From positions 125,504-189,503 of the forward strand of contig CAYGWX010000001.1 of NCBI GenBank assembly GCA_964353855.1: a stretch of 64,000 nt of DNA, read 5' to 3'. The notes beneath the pieces were generated by a model. That model had not been told where the DNA came from, did no database searches, and saw only the letters and a list, made by a program, of their open reading frames with translations. Numbering within the stretch: position 1 is the first letter of the stretch; each line of letters opens with the position of its first letter. Source of the DNA: CAYGWX01 sp964353855 [NCBI: uncultured bacterium] (lineage in GTDB: Bacteria; Edwardsbacteria; CAYGWX01). The translations under genes and the position numbers were made by a program. This document shows, piece after piece, positions 31,356 to 39,620 of this stretch.

Positions 31356-32759
31356 ATGAAAAGAATAACAACGATCCTCTGGATTGTTACTCTTTTCTTC
31401 GCTTCCTTCACCCATGCCCAGCAGAAGTGGACCAGGATCTACGGAGGGACAGGCGACGATAGAGGCAACTCTGTCCAGCAGACCTCAGATGGCGGCTACA
31501 TCATTGCTGGATATACTACTTCCTACGGGGCAGGGCACGATGATGTCTACCTCGTCAAAACTAACGCTTTAGGGGATACCCTCTGGACCAGAACCTATGG
31601 AGGGTCAGGTTGGGACGAGGGCAACTCCGTCCAGCAGACCTCGGATGGGGGCTATATCGTCGCGGGTTATACTACGTCAGGTGATGCTGATGTCTACCTT
31701 ATAAAAACAAATACCACAGGGGATACCCTCTGGACAAGAACCTATGGAGGGAACTTCGACGATCAAGGATACTTTGTCCAGCAGACCACGGATGGGGGCT
31801 ATATCATCACAGGATCCACCTACTCCTATGGGATAGGCAACTACCTTGTCTACCTTATCAAGACCAATGCCTCCGGGGATACCCTCTGGACCAGGACCTA
31901 CGGAGGAACGCGCGGCGATTGGGGCTTCTCCGTACAGCAGACCATAGATGGAGGCTACGTCATCGCAGGAAGGACAGACTCCTTCGGCGCAGGCAGCGAG
32001 GATGTCTACCTCATCAAGACTAATACCTCAGGAGCTACCCTCTGGACCAAGACCTACGGGGGGACAAACGAAGATGAGGGCTGGTCCGTACAACAAACTT
32101 CTGACACGGGCTACATCGTTGCGGGATGGACCCGTTCGTTCGGAATCAGTTATCAGGTCTACCTGATCAAGACCAACGCCGGGGGTGATACCCTCTGGAC
32201 ACGAACCTACGTAGGGTTGAGCGGCGCTGAGGGCTACTCCGTACAGCAGACCTCGGAAGGGGGCTACATCGTCGCAGGATTCACAGGCGCCTTCCCTTAT
32301 GATGTCTACCTCATAAAGACGAATGCTTTAGGGGATACGCTCTGGACCAAGACTTACGGAGGGACGAACAGCGATGAGGGCCGCTCCGTCAAGCAGACCT
32401 TGGATGGGGGCTACATCATCACTGGTTATACCGATTCTTACGGGAACGGCAACCCAGATGTCTACCTCATCAAGACGGATGCGAACGGGAATATCGGAGT
32501 AGAAGAGAACGCAGAGGTTAGAGGTCAGAGGGTAGAGGGAAGAATAACGGCGAAACCAAATCCCTTTTCATCCTTCGCCACTCTTCCCGGGCATGAGGCC
32601 GAGCGGTTCAGCCTCTACGACGTCTCCGGACGGAAGGTCGGGACCTTTCGGGGCGACCGGGTCGGGGAGGGGCTGGCGCCGGGGGTGTACTTCGTGTGTA
32701 AGGGCACGGCATGCCGTGCCCCTACCACCGCGCCCCTGCGCATCGTGAAAGTGAGGTAA
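31356..32759 (+). CDS. Secreted repeat protein with sorting C-terminus (module B)
   Basis: 467 aa. Signal peptide about 1-21 (LFFASFTHAQ). Seven to eight repeats of about 50 aa follow the pattern WTRTYGG...D.G.SVQQTSDGGYIIAGYT.S...DVYLIKTNA.GDTLW, probably a beta-propeller. The linker GVEENAEVRGQRVEGR and the C-terminal domain (AKPNPFSSFATLPGHE..., YDVSGRKVGTFRGDRVGEGL, APGVYF) closely match the module A secreted protein. Near the end a 20-bp perfect palindrome is inserted in frame (32702-32721), adding about a dozen residues absent from the module A homologue. Last gene of module B, followed by a terminator. Confidence 0.85.
   Translation: MKRITTILWIVTLFFASFTHAQQKWTRIYGGTGDDRGNSVQQTSDGGYIIAGYTTSYGAGHDDVYLVKTNALGDTLWTRTYGGSGWDEGNSVQQTSDGGYIVAGYTTSGDADVYLIKTNTTGDTLWTRTYGGNFDDQGYFVQQTTDGGYIITGSTYSYGIGNYLVYLIKTNASGDTLWTRTYGGTRGDWGFSVQQTIDGGYVIAGRTDSFGAGSEDVYLIKTNTSGATLWTKTYGGTNEDEGWSVQQTSDTGYIVAGWTRSFGISYQVYLIKTNAGGDTLWTRTYVGLSGAEGYSVQQTSEGGYIVAGFTGAFPYDVYLIKTNALGDTLWTKTYGGTNSDEGRSVKQTLDGGYIITGYTDSYGNGNPDVYLIKTDANGNIGVEENAEVRGQRVEGRITAKPNPFSSFATLPGHEAERFSLYDVSGRKVGTFRGDRVGEGLAPGVYFVCKGTACRAPTTAPLRIVKVR
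32702..32721. repeat. 20-bp perfect palindrome inside coding sequence
   Basis: GGGCACGGCATGCCGTGCCC, fully self-complementary, splits the sorting domain of the secreted protein between APGVYFV and PLRIVKV and is translated in frame (GTACRA). REP-like palindromes of this kind are normally intergenic. Confidence 0.85.
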
Positions 32760-32827
32760 GGAAATGAATAGTAATGAATGGTAATATGAAGTAATGAGTT
32801 GTAATTCGCTGCAACAGCAGGGGGCGC

Positions 32828-32854
32828 AGAAGGGGTGCGCCCCCCTTCTTTTTT
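32828..32854 (+). terminator. Rho-independent terminator at the end of module B
   Basis: AGAAGGGG-TGCGCC-CCCCTTCT followed by TTTTT; 8-bp stem with a T run. Confidence 0.85.
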
Positions 32855-32870
32855 GTAAAAAGGGGAGTTA

Positions 32871-32900
32871 TTGACTTTTGGCTTAATTCTGTGGTAGCAT
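32871..32900 (+). promoter_or_regulatory. Promoter of the first DUF6754 unit
   Basis: TTGACT (32871-32876), 18-bp spacer, TAGCAT (32895-32900), directly after the terminator of module B. Confidence 0.5.
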
Positions 32901-32959
32901 CATTAGAATCATGCCCTGCCAAGCCCTTTTATTTCCCCAAGCCATCGCCTGCGAGTAGG

Positions 32960-34138
32960 ATGCGGAAAGCCCTGATTACCCTGGCCTTCCTCGCCCTGGT
33001 TGCTTCGCTTACCCAAGCGAACTCCGACGCCCCCCTGCCCATCGCCCCCGCCACGAACGTCATCGCCCAGGACACCCCGAACGACGGGGGGAACTCCATA
33101 GACCTGCGATGGACCCTGTCCGCGGATGACCGGGCCGGGGGCGGAAGAATCACGGGCTACGAGATCCTGCGGGCCGACTCCCCGGACGGCCCGTTCGACA
33201 AGGTCGGGAGCGTGGGGACCGGGGAGGCCAGCTACACCGACGCCAGCGTCCGGGACGGAAAGCCCTATTATTACAAGATCGCGGCCATCGGCCCGGAGCA
33301 GGGCGCGGAAAGCGCGGCTTCCGAGCCGGTGAAATCCTCCCCCTCCTGGTTCAACCTCCAGAGGGTGAACATGCTCATCGCCGTGATCCTGGCCTGCGGG
33401 CTGGTGCTGTGGTTCATCTTCCACGCCAAGCAGGGCAAGGAGCTGTTCATCCGGCGGATCGCCGGGCTCTCGGCCGTGGACGAGGCCCTGGGACGGGCCA
33501 CGGAGATGGGCAGGCCGGTCCTGTTCCTGCCCTCGGGAGGCCTGGCCGCAGTCTCGGACATCCAGACTCTGGCGGGCCTGATCATCCTCGGGCAGGTGGC
33601 CAAGAAGACCGCGGAGTTCGACACCCCGCTCCTGGTCCCGGTCTCGGACCCCCTGGTGATGACCCTGGCCCGGGAGATCGTGAAGACCTCCTACACCGAC
33701 GCCGGCAGGCCGGACGCGTTCCGGCCGGAAAACATCCGCTACCTGACCAACGAGCAGTTCGCCTACACCGCCGGGGTGGACGGGATCATGCTGCGCGAGA
33801 AGCCGGCCGCGAACTTCATGATCGGGACGTTCTACGCCGAGTCCCTGATCCTGGCCGAGACCGGCTACTCCACGGGGGCGATCCAGATCGCGGGCACGGC
33901 GCAGATCTCGCAGCTGCCTTTCTTCGTGGCCGCCTGCGACTACACCCTGATCGGGGAGGAGATCTACGCGGCTTCGGCCTACCTCTCCAGGGAGCCGGTG
34001 CTCCTGGGAAGCCTCAAAGGGCAGGACTGGGGCAAGGCGATCGCCATTCTGGCTGTCGCCCTGGGCGTGATCCTGGAAACAGTTGCGCTCAAGGCCCCGG
34101 CCTTGCATTTCTTCGTGAACCTGTTCACCTCGCGATGA
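32960..34138 (+). CDS. DUF6754-type membrane protein with N-terminal FN3 domain, unit 1
   Basis: 392 aa from ATG 32960, which gives a clean signal peptide (MRKALITLAFLALVASLTQA). Residues about 30-130 form a fibronectin III domain with IDLRWTLSADD, GYEILRAD and YYYKIAAIG. A membrane helix (MLIAVILACGLVLWFIF, about 140-157) leads to a large cytoplasmic domain with ELFIRRIAGLSAVDEALGRATEMGRPVLF and CDYTLIGEEIYAASAYLSREP, then a C-terminal helix. The paralogue 38456-39619 has the same architecture. Its function is not known. First gene of a four-gene unit. Confidence 0.8.
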   Translation: MRKALITLAFLALVASLTQANSDAPLPIAPATNVIAQDTPNDGGNSIDLRWTLSADDRAGGGRITGYEILRADSPDGPFDKVGSVGTGEASYTDASVRDGKPYYYKIAAIGPEQGAESAASEPVKSSPSWFNLQRVNMLIAVILACGLVLWFIFHAKQGKELFIRRIAGLSAVDEALGRATEMGRPVLFLPSGGLAAVSDIQTLAGLIILGQVAKKTAEFDTPLLVPVSDPLVMTLAREIVKTSYTDAGRPDAFRPENIRYLTNEQFAYTAGVDGIMLREKPAANFMIGTFYAESLILAETGYSTGAIQIAGTAQISQLPFFVAACDYTLIGEEIYAASAYLSREPVLLGSLKGQDWGKAIAILAVALGVILETVALKAPALHFFVNLFTSR

Positions 34139-34228
34139 TGGAAGTACGGTGTTCGGTCGGTCGGAATCACCGGACAATAGGATGACAGCCTGCATCGAAA
34201 TGAAGATAGAGTGGTATGGATAGATTGA

Positions 34229-34260
34229 GATTGCTTCGTCACTTCGCTCCTCGCAATGAC
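34229..34260. repeat. Interspersed repeat GATTGCTTCGTCACTTCGCT..CGCAATGAC
   Basis: 32-bp repeat with ends GATTGC/GCAATGAC, widespread in bacterial genomes as GTCATTGCGAGGAGCGAAG... It lies in the 133-bp gap between genes 1 and 2 of DUF6754 unit 1; unit 2 has no such gap. A partial copy (GTCATTGCGAGCCC) is at 38376-38389. Confidence 0.75.
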
Positions 34261-34271
34261 ACCTTTCTAAG

Positions 34272-34934
34272 ATGAAACGGCAGATCCCCCTCATCCTCAC
34301 GTTCATCATGGGCCTGTGGGCCGTGGTGGCCTTCTTCGTGCCCCACCGCTACGTGGCGGACTCGGCCCAGCAGTTCCAGAGGTGGTACCTGATCATCCTG
34401 GCCTTCACCACGGTGATCGGGGTGGGCAACCTGATCATGGTCCACGGCGAGAAGATCCAGCGCCGGCAGAAAGGCTGGGGCTTCAGCGTGGTGCTGATCG
34501 CGATGATCCTGGTGATGGCCCTGTTCGGGTACTTCGGGGGCGTCCAGGACGGGACCCGCTACTACTGGCTGTACATCCACGTGATGTCCAACCTGGGGGC
34601 GGCGATGTTCTCGCTCCTGGCCTTCTTCGTGGCCTCGGCCGCCTACCGCGCCTTCCGGGCGCGGAACAAGGAGGCCACCCTGCTTCTGGTCGCGGCCGTG
34701 ATCGTGATGTTCGGCCGGGTGCCGGTGGGAAGCTACCTCTACCGCCTGATCCCCTGGGTCGGGAGCCACTACCCCAATTTCATGAACGACCTCACGGGCT
34801 GGATCATGAACTTCCCCAACACCGCCGGGCAGCGGGGGATCATGATCGGGGCGGCCCTGGGCGCGGTGTCCATGGCGTTGAGGATGCTCCTCGGGATCGA
34901 GCGGTCGTACCTCGCGGCCAGCGGGGGGAAGTAA
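34272..34934 (+). CDS. Multi-pass membrane protein, DUF6754 unit 1 gene 2
   Basis: 220 aa with five to six hydrophobic helices, starting MKRQIPLILTFIMGLWAVVAFFVPHR. Conserved with 39621-40256 in FFVPHR, MFSLLAFF.ASAAYRAFRAR, EA.LLLVAAVIVM.GRVP and LGIER.YL. No transport motif recognised. The conserved short cytoplasmic loop AYRAFRAR might contact the DUF6754 cytoplasmic domain. In unit 2 this gene is followed at once by gene 3; here about 1.8 kb of foreign sequence intervenes. Confidence 0.75.
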   Translation: MKRQIPLILTFIMGLWAVVAFFVPHRYVADSAQQFQRWYLIILAFTTVIGVGNLIMVHGEKIQRRQKGWGFSVVLIAMILVMALFGYFGGVQDGTRYYWLYIHVMSNLGAAMFSLLAFFVASAAYRAFRARNKEATLLLVAAVIVMFGRVPVGSYLYRLIPWVGSHYPNFMNDLTGWIMNFPNTAGQRGIMIGAALGAVSMALRMLLGIERSYLAASGGK

Positions 34935-34949
34935 AGGACAGGTTCATTT

Positions 34950-35441
34950 ATGACGATTCAGTTATTGGTTACCGGGGGAACATTTGACAAGGAATATAAC
35001 GAGCTGGATGGATCTCTTGTCTTCAAGGATACGCACATCCAGGAGATGCTCAGGCTCGGTCGTTGCAAGGTGAACGTTGACGTTCGCACCCTGATGATGA
35101 TCGACAGTATGGAAATGACGGAGATGGAGCGAGGAATCATATTAGAAAACTGCCGGAAGTGCAAAAGGGAACGGATCGTCATCACCCATGGCTCCGATTC
35201 TATGGAGGTGACGGCCCAAACCCTCGGGCAGGCCATTAAAAACAAAACCATCGTGCTCACCGGGGCCATGGTCCCATATAAGTTCGGAAGTTCGGATGGG
35301 CTTTTCAATCTGGGAAGTGCCTTGGCATTTGCCCAGAGTCTTCCGCACGGGGTGTTTGTGGCGATGAATGGCCGTTGTTTCGCCTGGAACAAGGTCCGAA
35401 AGGAAAAGAAAACCGGCGAGTTTGAAGAGATCAGCGATTGA
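34950..35441 (+). CDS. Short asparaginase-type protein (single N-terminal domain)
   Basis: 163 aa, about half of a classical L-asparaginase. The N-terminal nucleophile motif is LLVTGGTFDKEY (T8, T11) and the second catalytic motif is VITHGSDSM (T79-H80-G81-S82-D83). The C-terminal domain of type I/II asparaginases is absent; single-domain asparaginase-like proteins exist in several genomes. It could hydrolyse asparagine or a related amide, or be a remnant. Base composition is lower in GC than both neighbours. It sits inside DUF6754 unit 1, 15 bp after gene 2, and is absent from unit 2, so it looks inserted. Confidence 0.85.
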   Translation: MTIQLLVTGGTFDKEYNELDGSLVFKDTHIQEMLRLGRCKVNVDVRTLMMIDSMEMTEMERGIILENCRKCKRERIVITHGSDSMEVTAQTLGQAIKNKTIVLTGAMVPYKFGSSDGLFNLGSALAFAQSLPHGVFVAMNGRCFAWNKVRKEKKTGEFEEISD

Positions 35442-35464
35442 GCTACTACCAGGAGGTGGACCGC

Positions 35465-35515
35465 TTGTCCATCGGCATTGAGCGCTCCTACCTGGCGGCG
35501 AACGGGGGGAAGTGA
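35465..35515 (+). pseudogene. 3' fragment of a DUF6754-unit gene 2
   Basis: The last codons read LSIGIERSYLAANGGK-stop, matching the end of the gene at 34272-34934 (LGIERSYLAASGGK). It follows the asparaginase gene with no start or upstream body, so it is a residual 3' end left by insertion or duplication. An adjacent 23-codon ORF (35519-35590, MSRGKAIVLAVFAVWPLAYI..) codes one hydrophobic helix and may be another remnant or a tiny membrane peptide. Confidence 0.7.
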
Positions 35516-35596
35516 CGAATGAGCAGGGGCAAGGCGATCGTCCTGGCTGTTTTCGCGGTTTGGCCGTTGGCGTATATCATTAGGTTTTGAAGTCAA

Positions 35597-36103
35597 ATGA
35601 AGCTTACGCACATAGCGTTTATCGGTCTCCTTGCCGGTTTGGTCGCATGCTCCAAGCAATCGGCAAGCCCGCCAGACCCATTGAATGGTGCCTGGCGGCT
35701 AGTGTCGATGCACTTGAACTTGGCAGATGGGAGGGACGTCGAGGTTCCCGTTCACGAAAGCCTTTTCCTCTTTGCAGATGGGTACTACTCTATCGGGTAT
35801 GCGTTCGGGGACAGCAGTCCCGCCCCGTACGCAGAGCGGTGGCACCCGAATGACAGCGAAAAGGTGGCGCGGTTCAGCTCTGTGATCGTGAACGCCGGAT
35901 CGTATCAGCTCAGAGGCTCTCAGCTGGATGCCCGTCCCCTTTTTGCGCTTGCACCGGAGTTTGTGGGCGGCAAAGGGGTCTTCTCGTTTGCATTCACAGC
36001 GGACACGTTAGAGTTGAAGTGGGAGAACAGCATCGCTTTCGACGGGCTGGAATATCCGTCACGAGGTGCCGTGACGCATCTCCGGCTCGTGCGTAAAAAC
36101 TGA
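35597..36103 (+). CDS. Putative lipoprotein with lipocalin-like domain
   Basis: 168 aa. The signal peptide ends in a lipobox (GLVAC, Cys18). The mature part begins NGAWRLVSM, then FLFADGYYSIGY and ELKWENS, matching lipocalin-like domains of about 130 residues that bind small hydrophobic molecules. Codon use differs from the flanking DUF6754 genes (lower GC). It is part of the inserted segment 34950-36750. The specific ligand is unknown. Confidence 0.75.
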   Translation: MKLTHIAFIGLLAGLVACSKQSASPPDPLNGAWRLVSMHLNLADGRDVEVPVHESLFLFADGYYSIGYAFGDSSPAPYAERWHPNDSEKVARFSSVIVNAGSYQLRGSQLDARPLFALAPEFVGGKGVFSFAFTADTLELKWENSIAFDGLEYPSRGAVTHLRLVRKN

Positions 36104-36289
36104 GCCGTGGCGCTGGCAATGGGTCTTTCCTCTGGAGCGCAGATGGACAAACCGGAAGGCGGGCGAACAGGGGCGACATCATGTCGACGAGTCGATCATT
36201 CAGCGTTGGGAGGCCCGATGGCCTCAAGGTCTCCCGCAGAGATGAGGCACAGAGGAATGACTGCGCAGACCGCCACAAGAGGAGCGACC

Positions 36290-36685
36290 ATGACAACAAG
36301 AACGCGGATTCTCTTCGCCATGGCTATAGCCAGCGTATTGGCGGTGCTGACGGCCTTGTTGCTCCTCAACGGGAACGTCAGCATAGCTATTTGGATGGAA
36401 GGTCCGTACTTCCCGCTCACGCTGCTACTTCCGGGGAGTGTGGACACGCTGCCCACTATGGTGGTGGTCGTAGCAGCTTACTACTTCGTATCTTCGCTGG
36501 TTGCACTCAAGTGCCCCTCCCGGCGGACCGTAGTCCTCGTTGTGTTGATCGTCGTCGCCGTGAATACCCTTGGTGTATATGCGTGGCATCGCCTGGCCCA
36601 CCGGTCCGCAAGCGCTGATGGCCGGACGGCCCGACCAGCGTATGCAACCGGCGAGCTTGGGTGTCACGGAGTCTGCCGCGGCTGA
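36290..36685 (+). CDS. Small hypothetical membrane protein
   Basis: 131 aa from ATG 36290, chosen because AAGAGGAG lies just upstream and translation begins with a hydrophobic helix (ILFAMAIASVLAVLTALLLL); an earlier in-frame start adds 61 low-complexity residues. Three membrane helices are predicted by eye. The C-terminal 25 residues are polar. No family recognised. It is the last gene of the segment interrupting DUF6754 unit 1. The 186 bp before it show nothing identifiable. Confidence 0.6.
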   Translation: MTTRTRILFAMAIASVLAVLTALLLLNGNVSIAIWMEGPYFPLTLLLPGSVDTLPTMVVVVAAYYFVSSLVALKCPSRRTVVLVVLIVVAVNTLGVYAWHRLAHRSASADGRTARPAYATGELGCHGVCRG

Positions 36686-36694
36686 TATGGAGAC

Positions 36695-36726
36695 GTTAGG
36701 CTGTTGGACAGTTTGACGGTTCGACG
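36695..36726. repeat. Decamer cluster at the right edge of the insertion
   Basis: GTTAGGCTGTTGGACAG followed by TTTGACGGTTCGACG, directly followed by AATCCAAAATCTAAAATCTG, another recurrent spacer motif. It matches the GGTTNGACGG family seen in modules A and B. Confidence 0.6.
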
Positions 36727-36753
36727 ATATGCAATCCAAAATCTAAAATCTGA

Positions 36754-37617
36754 ATGAGCTTCCTCTCTAAAGCCCTGACCCTGGACCGGCGGTGGATATT
36801 CCTGGCCATCGGGGTGGTGGTGATCCTGTTCCTGCTCATCCCGATCACGCTGCCGGTGGACGTGACCCCGGAATCCCAGGGGGTCTACGACACCATCGAG
36901 GCCCTGCCCGAAGGCAGCCCGATCATCGTATCGCTGGACTTCGACCCGCCCTCCAAGCCGGAGCTGGATCCGATGGCCCTGGCCGTGATCCGGCACTGTT
37001 TCCGCAGGAACCTGAAGGTGGTGGCCATGGGTTTGTGGATCACCGGCGCCCCGCTCATCGAGCAGGACATCAACCAGGTAAAGGCCAGCGGGTTCCCGGA
37101 CAAGAAGTACGGCGAGGACTACGTCAATCTGGGCGTCAAGGTCGGGGGCTACGTGGTGGTGAACACCATGGCCCGGTCCATCCGGGACGCCTTTCCCACG
37201 GACTACTACCAGACGCCCCTGGAGCGGCTGCCGATGATGCAGAACATCAAAACCCTGCGGGACATCCCGGTGGTGATCAGCTTCTCAGCCGGGGACCCGG
37301 GGATCAAGGACGCCTGGGTGCCCTTCGCGCACCAGAGGTACCACTGCATCGTGGCCGGGGGGTGCACCGCGGTCTCGGTCTCGGAGTTCTCCCCCTACCT
37401 CCAGGCCAGGCAGCTCTCCGGGCTCCTGGGCGGGATGCGCGGGGCAGCGGAGTACGAAAAACTGGTGAACGCCAAGGCCCTGGCCACCCGGGGGATGAAC
37501 GCCCAGAGCTTCGCGCACCTCCTGATCATCCTGTTCATCGTGTTCGGGAACGTGGCCTTCTTCCTGACGCGAAGAACGAGGGTTCAAGGGGCCGAGGGGT
37601 CGAGGGGCCAAGGGTAA
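36754..37617 (+). CDS. Membrane protein with extracytoplasmic alpha/beta domain, DUF6754 unit 1 gene 3
   Basis: 287 aa. An N-terminal helix (DRRWIFLAIGVVVILFLLIP) and a C-terminal helix (LLIILFIVFGNVAFFLT) flank a soluble domain. Conserved with 40253-41074 in DRRWIFL, SL/SIDYD-type strand, LAVIRH.F.RNLK, YGEDYVNLG, and ARQLSGLLGGMRGAAEYE. The domain alternates strands and helices like a periplasmic-binding or Rossmann-like fold; no catalytic motif is evident. The C-terminal tail RVQGAEGSRGQG is coded by GGGGCCGAGGGGTCGAGGGG-type low-complexity DNA, not found in the paralogue. Confidence 0.75.
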   Translation: MSFLSKALTLDRRWIFLAIGVVVILFLLIPITLPVDVTPESQGVYDTIEALPEGSPIIVSLDFDPPSKPELDPMALAVIRHCFRRNLKVVAMGLWITGAPLIEQDINQVKASGFPDKKYGEDYVNLGVKVGGYVVVNTMARSIRDAFPTDYYQTPLERLPMMQNIKTLRDIPVVISFSAGDPGIKDAWVPFAHQRYHCIVAGGCTAVSVSEFSPYLQARQLSGLLGGMRGAAEYEKLVNAKALATRGMNAQSFAHLLIILFIVFGNVAFFLTRRTRVQGAEGSRGQG

Positions 37618-37686
37618 CAGCATCATTTTACTCAGAAGAAACAAAACCGCCATGCCAATACAACAAACCTCTTACCCGCTTAGCTC

Positions 37687-38361
37687 ATGAACTGGACGGT
37701 GATCGGCATCTGGATCGGGGCGCTCCTGACCCTGTGCATCTACTCCTTCCTGTACAAGGACAACCCCTTCTACAAGTTCGCGGAGCACGTCTATGTGGGC
37801 ATCTCGGCGGGCTACCTCCTGGCCCAGGACTTCTGGATCCAGCTCCGGCCCAACCTGTTCCTGCCCCTGTGGAACGACTACGCCCAGGGCCAGGTCCATT
37901 TCGGGTTCATCCCGGCGCACTGGTACCTGTTCATCCCCGGGATCCTCGGGCTCCTGGTGTTCACGATCTTCATCCCCAAGGTCTCCTGGATGTTCCGCTA
38001 CACCCTGGCCTTCACCGTGGGGGTGTTCTCGGGACTGGCGATCACGGCCGAGCTCTCGTCCCGGGTCCTGCCCCAGATCGAATCCACGATACAGCCCCTG
38101 CTGGCCTTCCCGGCCGGGCACTTCTCAGCCTGGGGCACTTTCTGCAACCTCGTCCTCGTGGCCGGGGTGCTCTCCACCCTGGTCTACTTCTTCTTCTCCA
38201 AGGAGCACAAGGGCTTCATCGGGGCCGGGGCCAAGCTGGGCATCTGGTACCTGATGGTCGCCTTCGGAGCGGCCTTCGGGTACACGGTCATGGCGCGGAT
38301 CTCTCTCCTCATCGGGCGGATGCAGTTCCTCCTGGGGGACTGGCTGCATCTGATGAGATGA
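37687..38361 (+). CDS. Multi-pass membrane protein, DUF6754 unit 1 gene 4
   Basis: 224 aa with about six to seven membrane helices. Conserved with 41071-41727: SFLYKDNPFYK.AEH.YVG.SAGY near the N-terminus and FSKEHKGF, FGASFGYTVMARISLLIGRM.FL at the C-terminus. The charged loop FYKFAEHVYVG lies between helices 1 and 2. No known transporter motif. It ends the first unit. About 95 bp carrying interspersed repeats separate it from unit 2. Confidence 0.75.
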   Translation: MNWTVIGIWIGALLTLCIYSFLYKDNPFYKFAEHVYVGISAGYLLAQDFWIQLRPNLFLPLWNDYAQGQVHFGFIPAHWYLFIPGILGLLVFTIFIPKVSWMFRYTLAFTVGVFSGLAITAELSSRVLPQIESTIQPLLAFPAGHFSAWGTFCNLVLVAGVLSTLVYFFFSKEHKGFIGAGAKLGIWYLMVAFGAAFGYTVMARISLLIGRMQFLLGDWLHLMR

Positions 38362-38396
38362 CCGTTTCCTAAGGGGTCATTGCGAGCCCATTCAGA

Positions 38397-38422
38397 GTCA
38401 TTCTGAGCGAAGCGAAGAATCT
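38397..38422. repeat. Interspersed repeat GTCATTCTGAGCGAAGCGAAGAATCT
   Basis: A well-known bacterial intergenic repeat, located between the two DUF6754 units, 20 bp after a partial GTCATTGCGAG repeat. Confidence 0.75.
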
Positions 38423-38455
38423 CAACCTCTCGTTGCCAACTCTCTCTTCCTTTTA

Positions 38456-39619
38456 ATGCGGACGCTTAGTTTGTTTAGGGATCATCGTAAGCACCAGGGC
38501 CTGAAGGCCCTGTTGCTCTTTGTGCTGCTGGCTTTCCTGGCCCCGCCCTCCTCTGCAGCCTTAGCGCCTCCGGAAAGCATCAAGGCCTTCGATACCCCGA
38601 ACGATGCCGGAGGTACGATCACCATCACCTGGAAGGCCTCCCCGGACGACAGCCAGCTTTTGGGCTATTCGGTGAAGCGCAGTGCAAAGCCGGAGGGGCC
38701 ATATCAGGAGGCCGGGATCGTGCTCAAGGGCCAGGAGGAGTACCAGGACGGGGAGCTCGCCGACGGACAGACTTACTACTACCGCGTGGACGCCCGGGTC
38801 CTGGGAGACTCGGCCTCGTCCGCCCTTTCCGGGCCGGCCATGCCTTCGGCCCAGTGGTTCAATCTGGGGCGGGTAAGCGTCTTAGCCTTCATCGTGCTCT
38901 TCGCGGGGGTGGTACTCTGGTATATTGCCCGGGCGAAAAAAGGGGAGAAACTCTTCATCCGCCGGATCGCCGGGCTGGACGCGGTGGATGAGGCCGTGGG
39001 ACGGTCCACGGAGATGGGCCGGCCGTTGATGTTCATCTCGGGCCTCCTGTCCATCGATGACGTCACCACCCTGGCCGCGCTCACCATCCTGGGGCGGGTG
39101 GCCCGCAAGGCCGCGGAGTACGATACCCCGATCCTGGTGCCCTGCACCGACCCCCTGGTGATGACCACGGCGCAGGAGATCGTGAAGCAATCCTATTCCG
39201 AGGCCGGCAGGCCGGACGCCTACCGGGAGGGGAACATCTCCTACCTGACCTACGACCAGTTCGGATACGCCGCGGGATGCGACGGGATAATGCTCCGCGA
39301 GAAGCCCGGGGCGGTGTTCCTGCAGGGGTATTTCTACGCCGAGTCCCTGATCCTGGCCGAGACCGGGCATTCCATCGGGGCGATCCAGATCGCGGGCACC
39401 ACCGCGGTGGACCAGCTGCCCTTCTTCGTGACGGCCTGCGATTACACCCTGATCGGGGAGGAGATGTACGCGGCGTCCTCCTATCTGACCCGGGAGCCGA
39501 TCATGCTCGGGACCTTGAAGGGTGAAGACCTGATGAAGCTCCTGATCGTCCTGGCGTTGACGGTCGGGGTGGTGCTGGAGACCTTCGGGAAGCACTGGAT
39601 CCAGGCTTTATTCCAATAA
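38456..39619 (+). CDS. DUF6754-type membrane protein with FN3 domain, unit 2
   Basis: 387 aa. Signal/anchor (LLLFVLLAFLAPPSSAALA), FN3 domain (about 42-135; ITITWKASPDD, GYSVKRSAK, YYYRVDARV), membrane helix (VLAFIVLFAGVVLWYI), then the DUF6754 cytoplasmic domain with KLFIRRIAGLDAVDEAVGRS, TDPLVMTTAQEIVKQSYSEA, and CDYTLIGEEMYAASSYLTRE. Full-length paralogue of 32960-34138. Starts an uninterrupted four-gene operon (gaps of 1 bp, then 4-bp overlaps). Confidence 0.8.
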   Translation: MRTLSLFRDHRKHQGLKALLLFVLLAFLAPPSSAALAPPESIKAFDTPNDAGGTITITWKASPDDSQLLGYSVKRSAKPEGPYQEAGIVLKGQEEYQDGELADGQTYYYRVDARVLGDSASSALSGPAMPSAQWFNLGRVSVLAFIVLFAGVVLWYIARAKKGEKLFIRRIAGLDAVDEAVGRSTEMGRPLMFISGLLSIDDVTTLAALTILGRVARKAAEYDTPILVPCTDPLVMTTAQEIVKQSYSEAGRPDAYREGNISYLTYDQFGYAAGCDGIMLREKPGAVFLQGYFYAESLILAETGHSIGAIQIAGTTAVDQLPFFVTACDYTLIGEEMYAASSYLTREPIMLGTLKGEDLMKLLIVLALTVGVVLETFGKHWIQALFQ

Positions 39620-39620
39620 C

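Noticed and set aside
36107-36289. Longer form of the 36290 membrane protein starting near 36107
   Set aside because: The added residues are low in complexity and hydrophilic, while ATG 36290 has a ribosome site and begins directly with a membrane helix.
36694-36701. GTTAGGC, matching the integron attC R' box, near small low-GC genes
   Set aside because: No paired R'' box with core sites is found within 150 bp, no integrase is present, and the sequence belongs to the GGTTNGACGG repeat family that recurs in the window.
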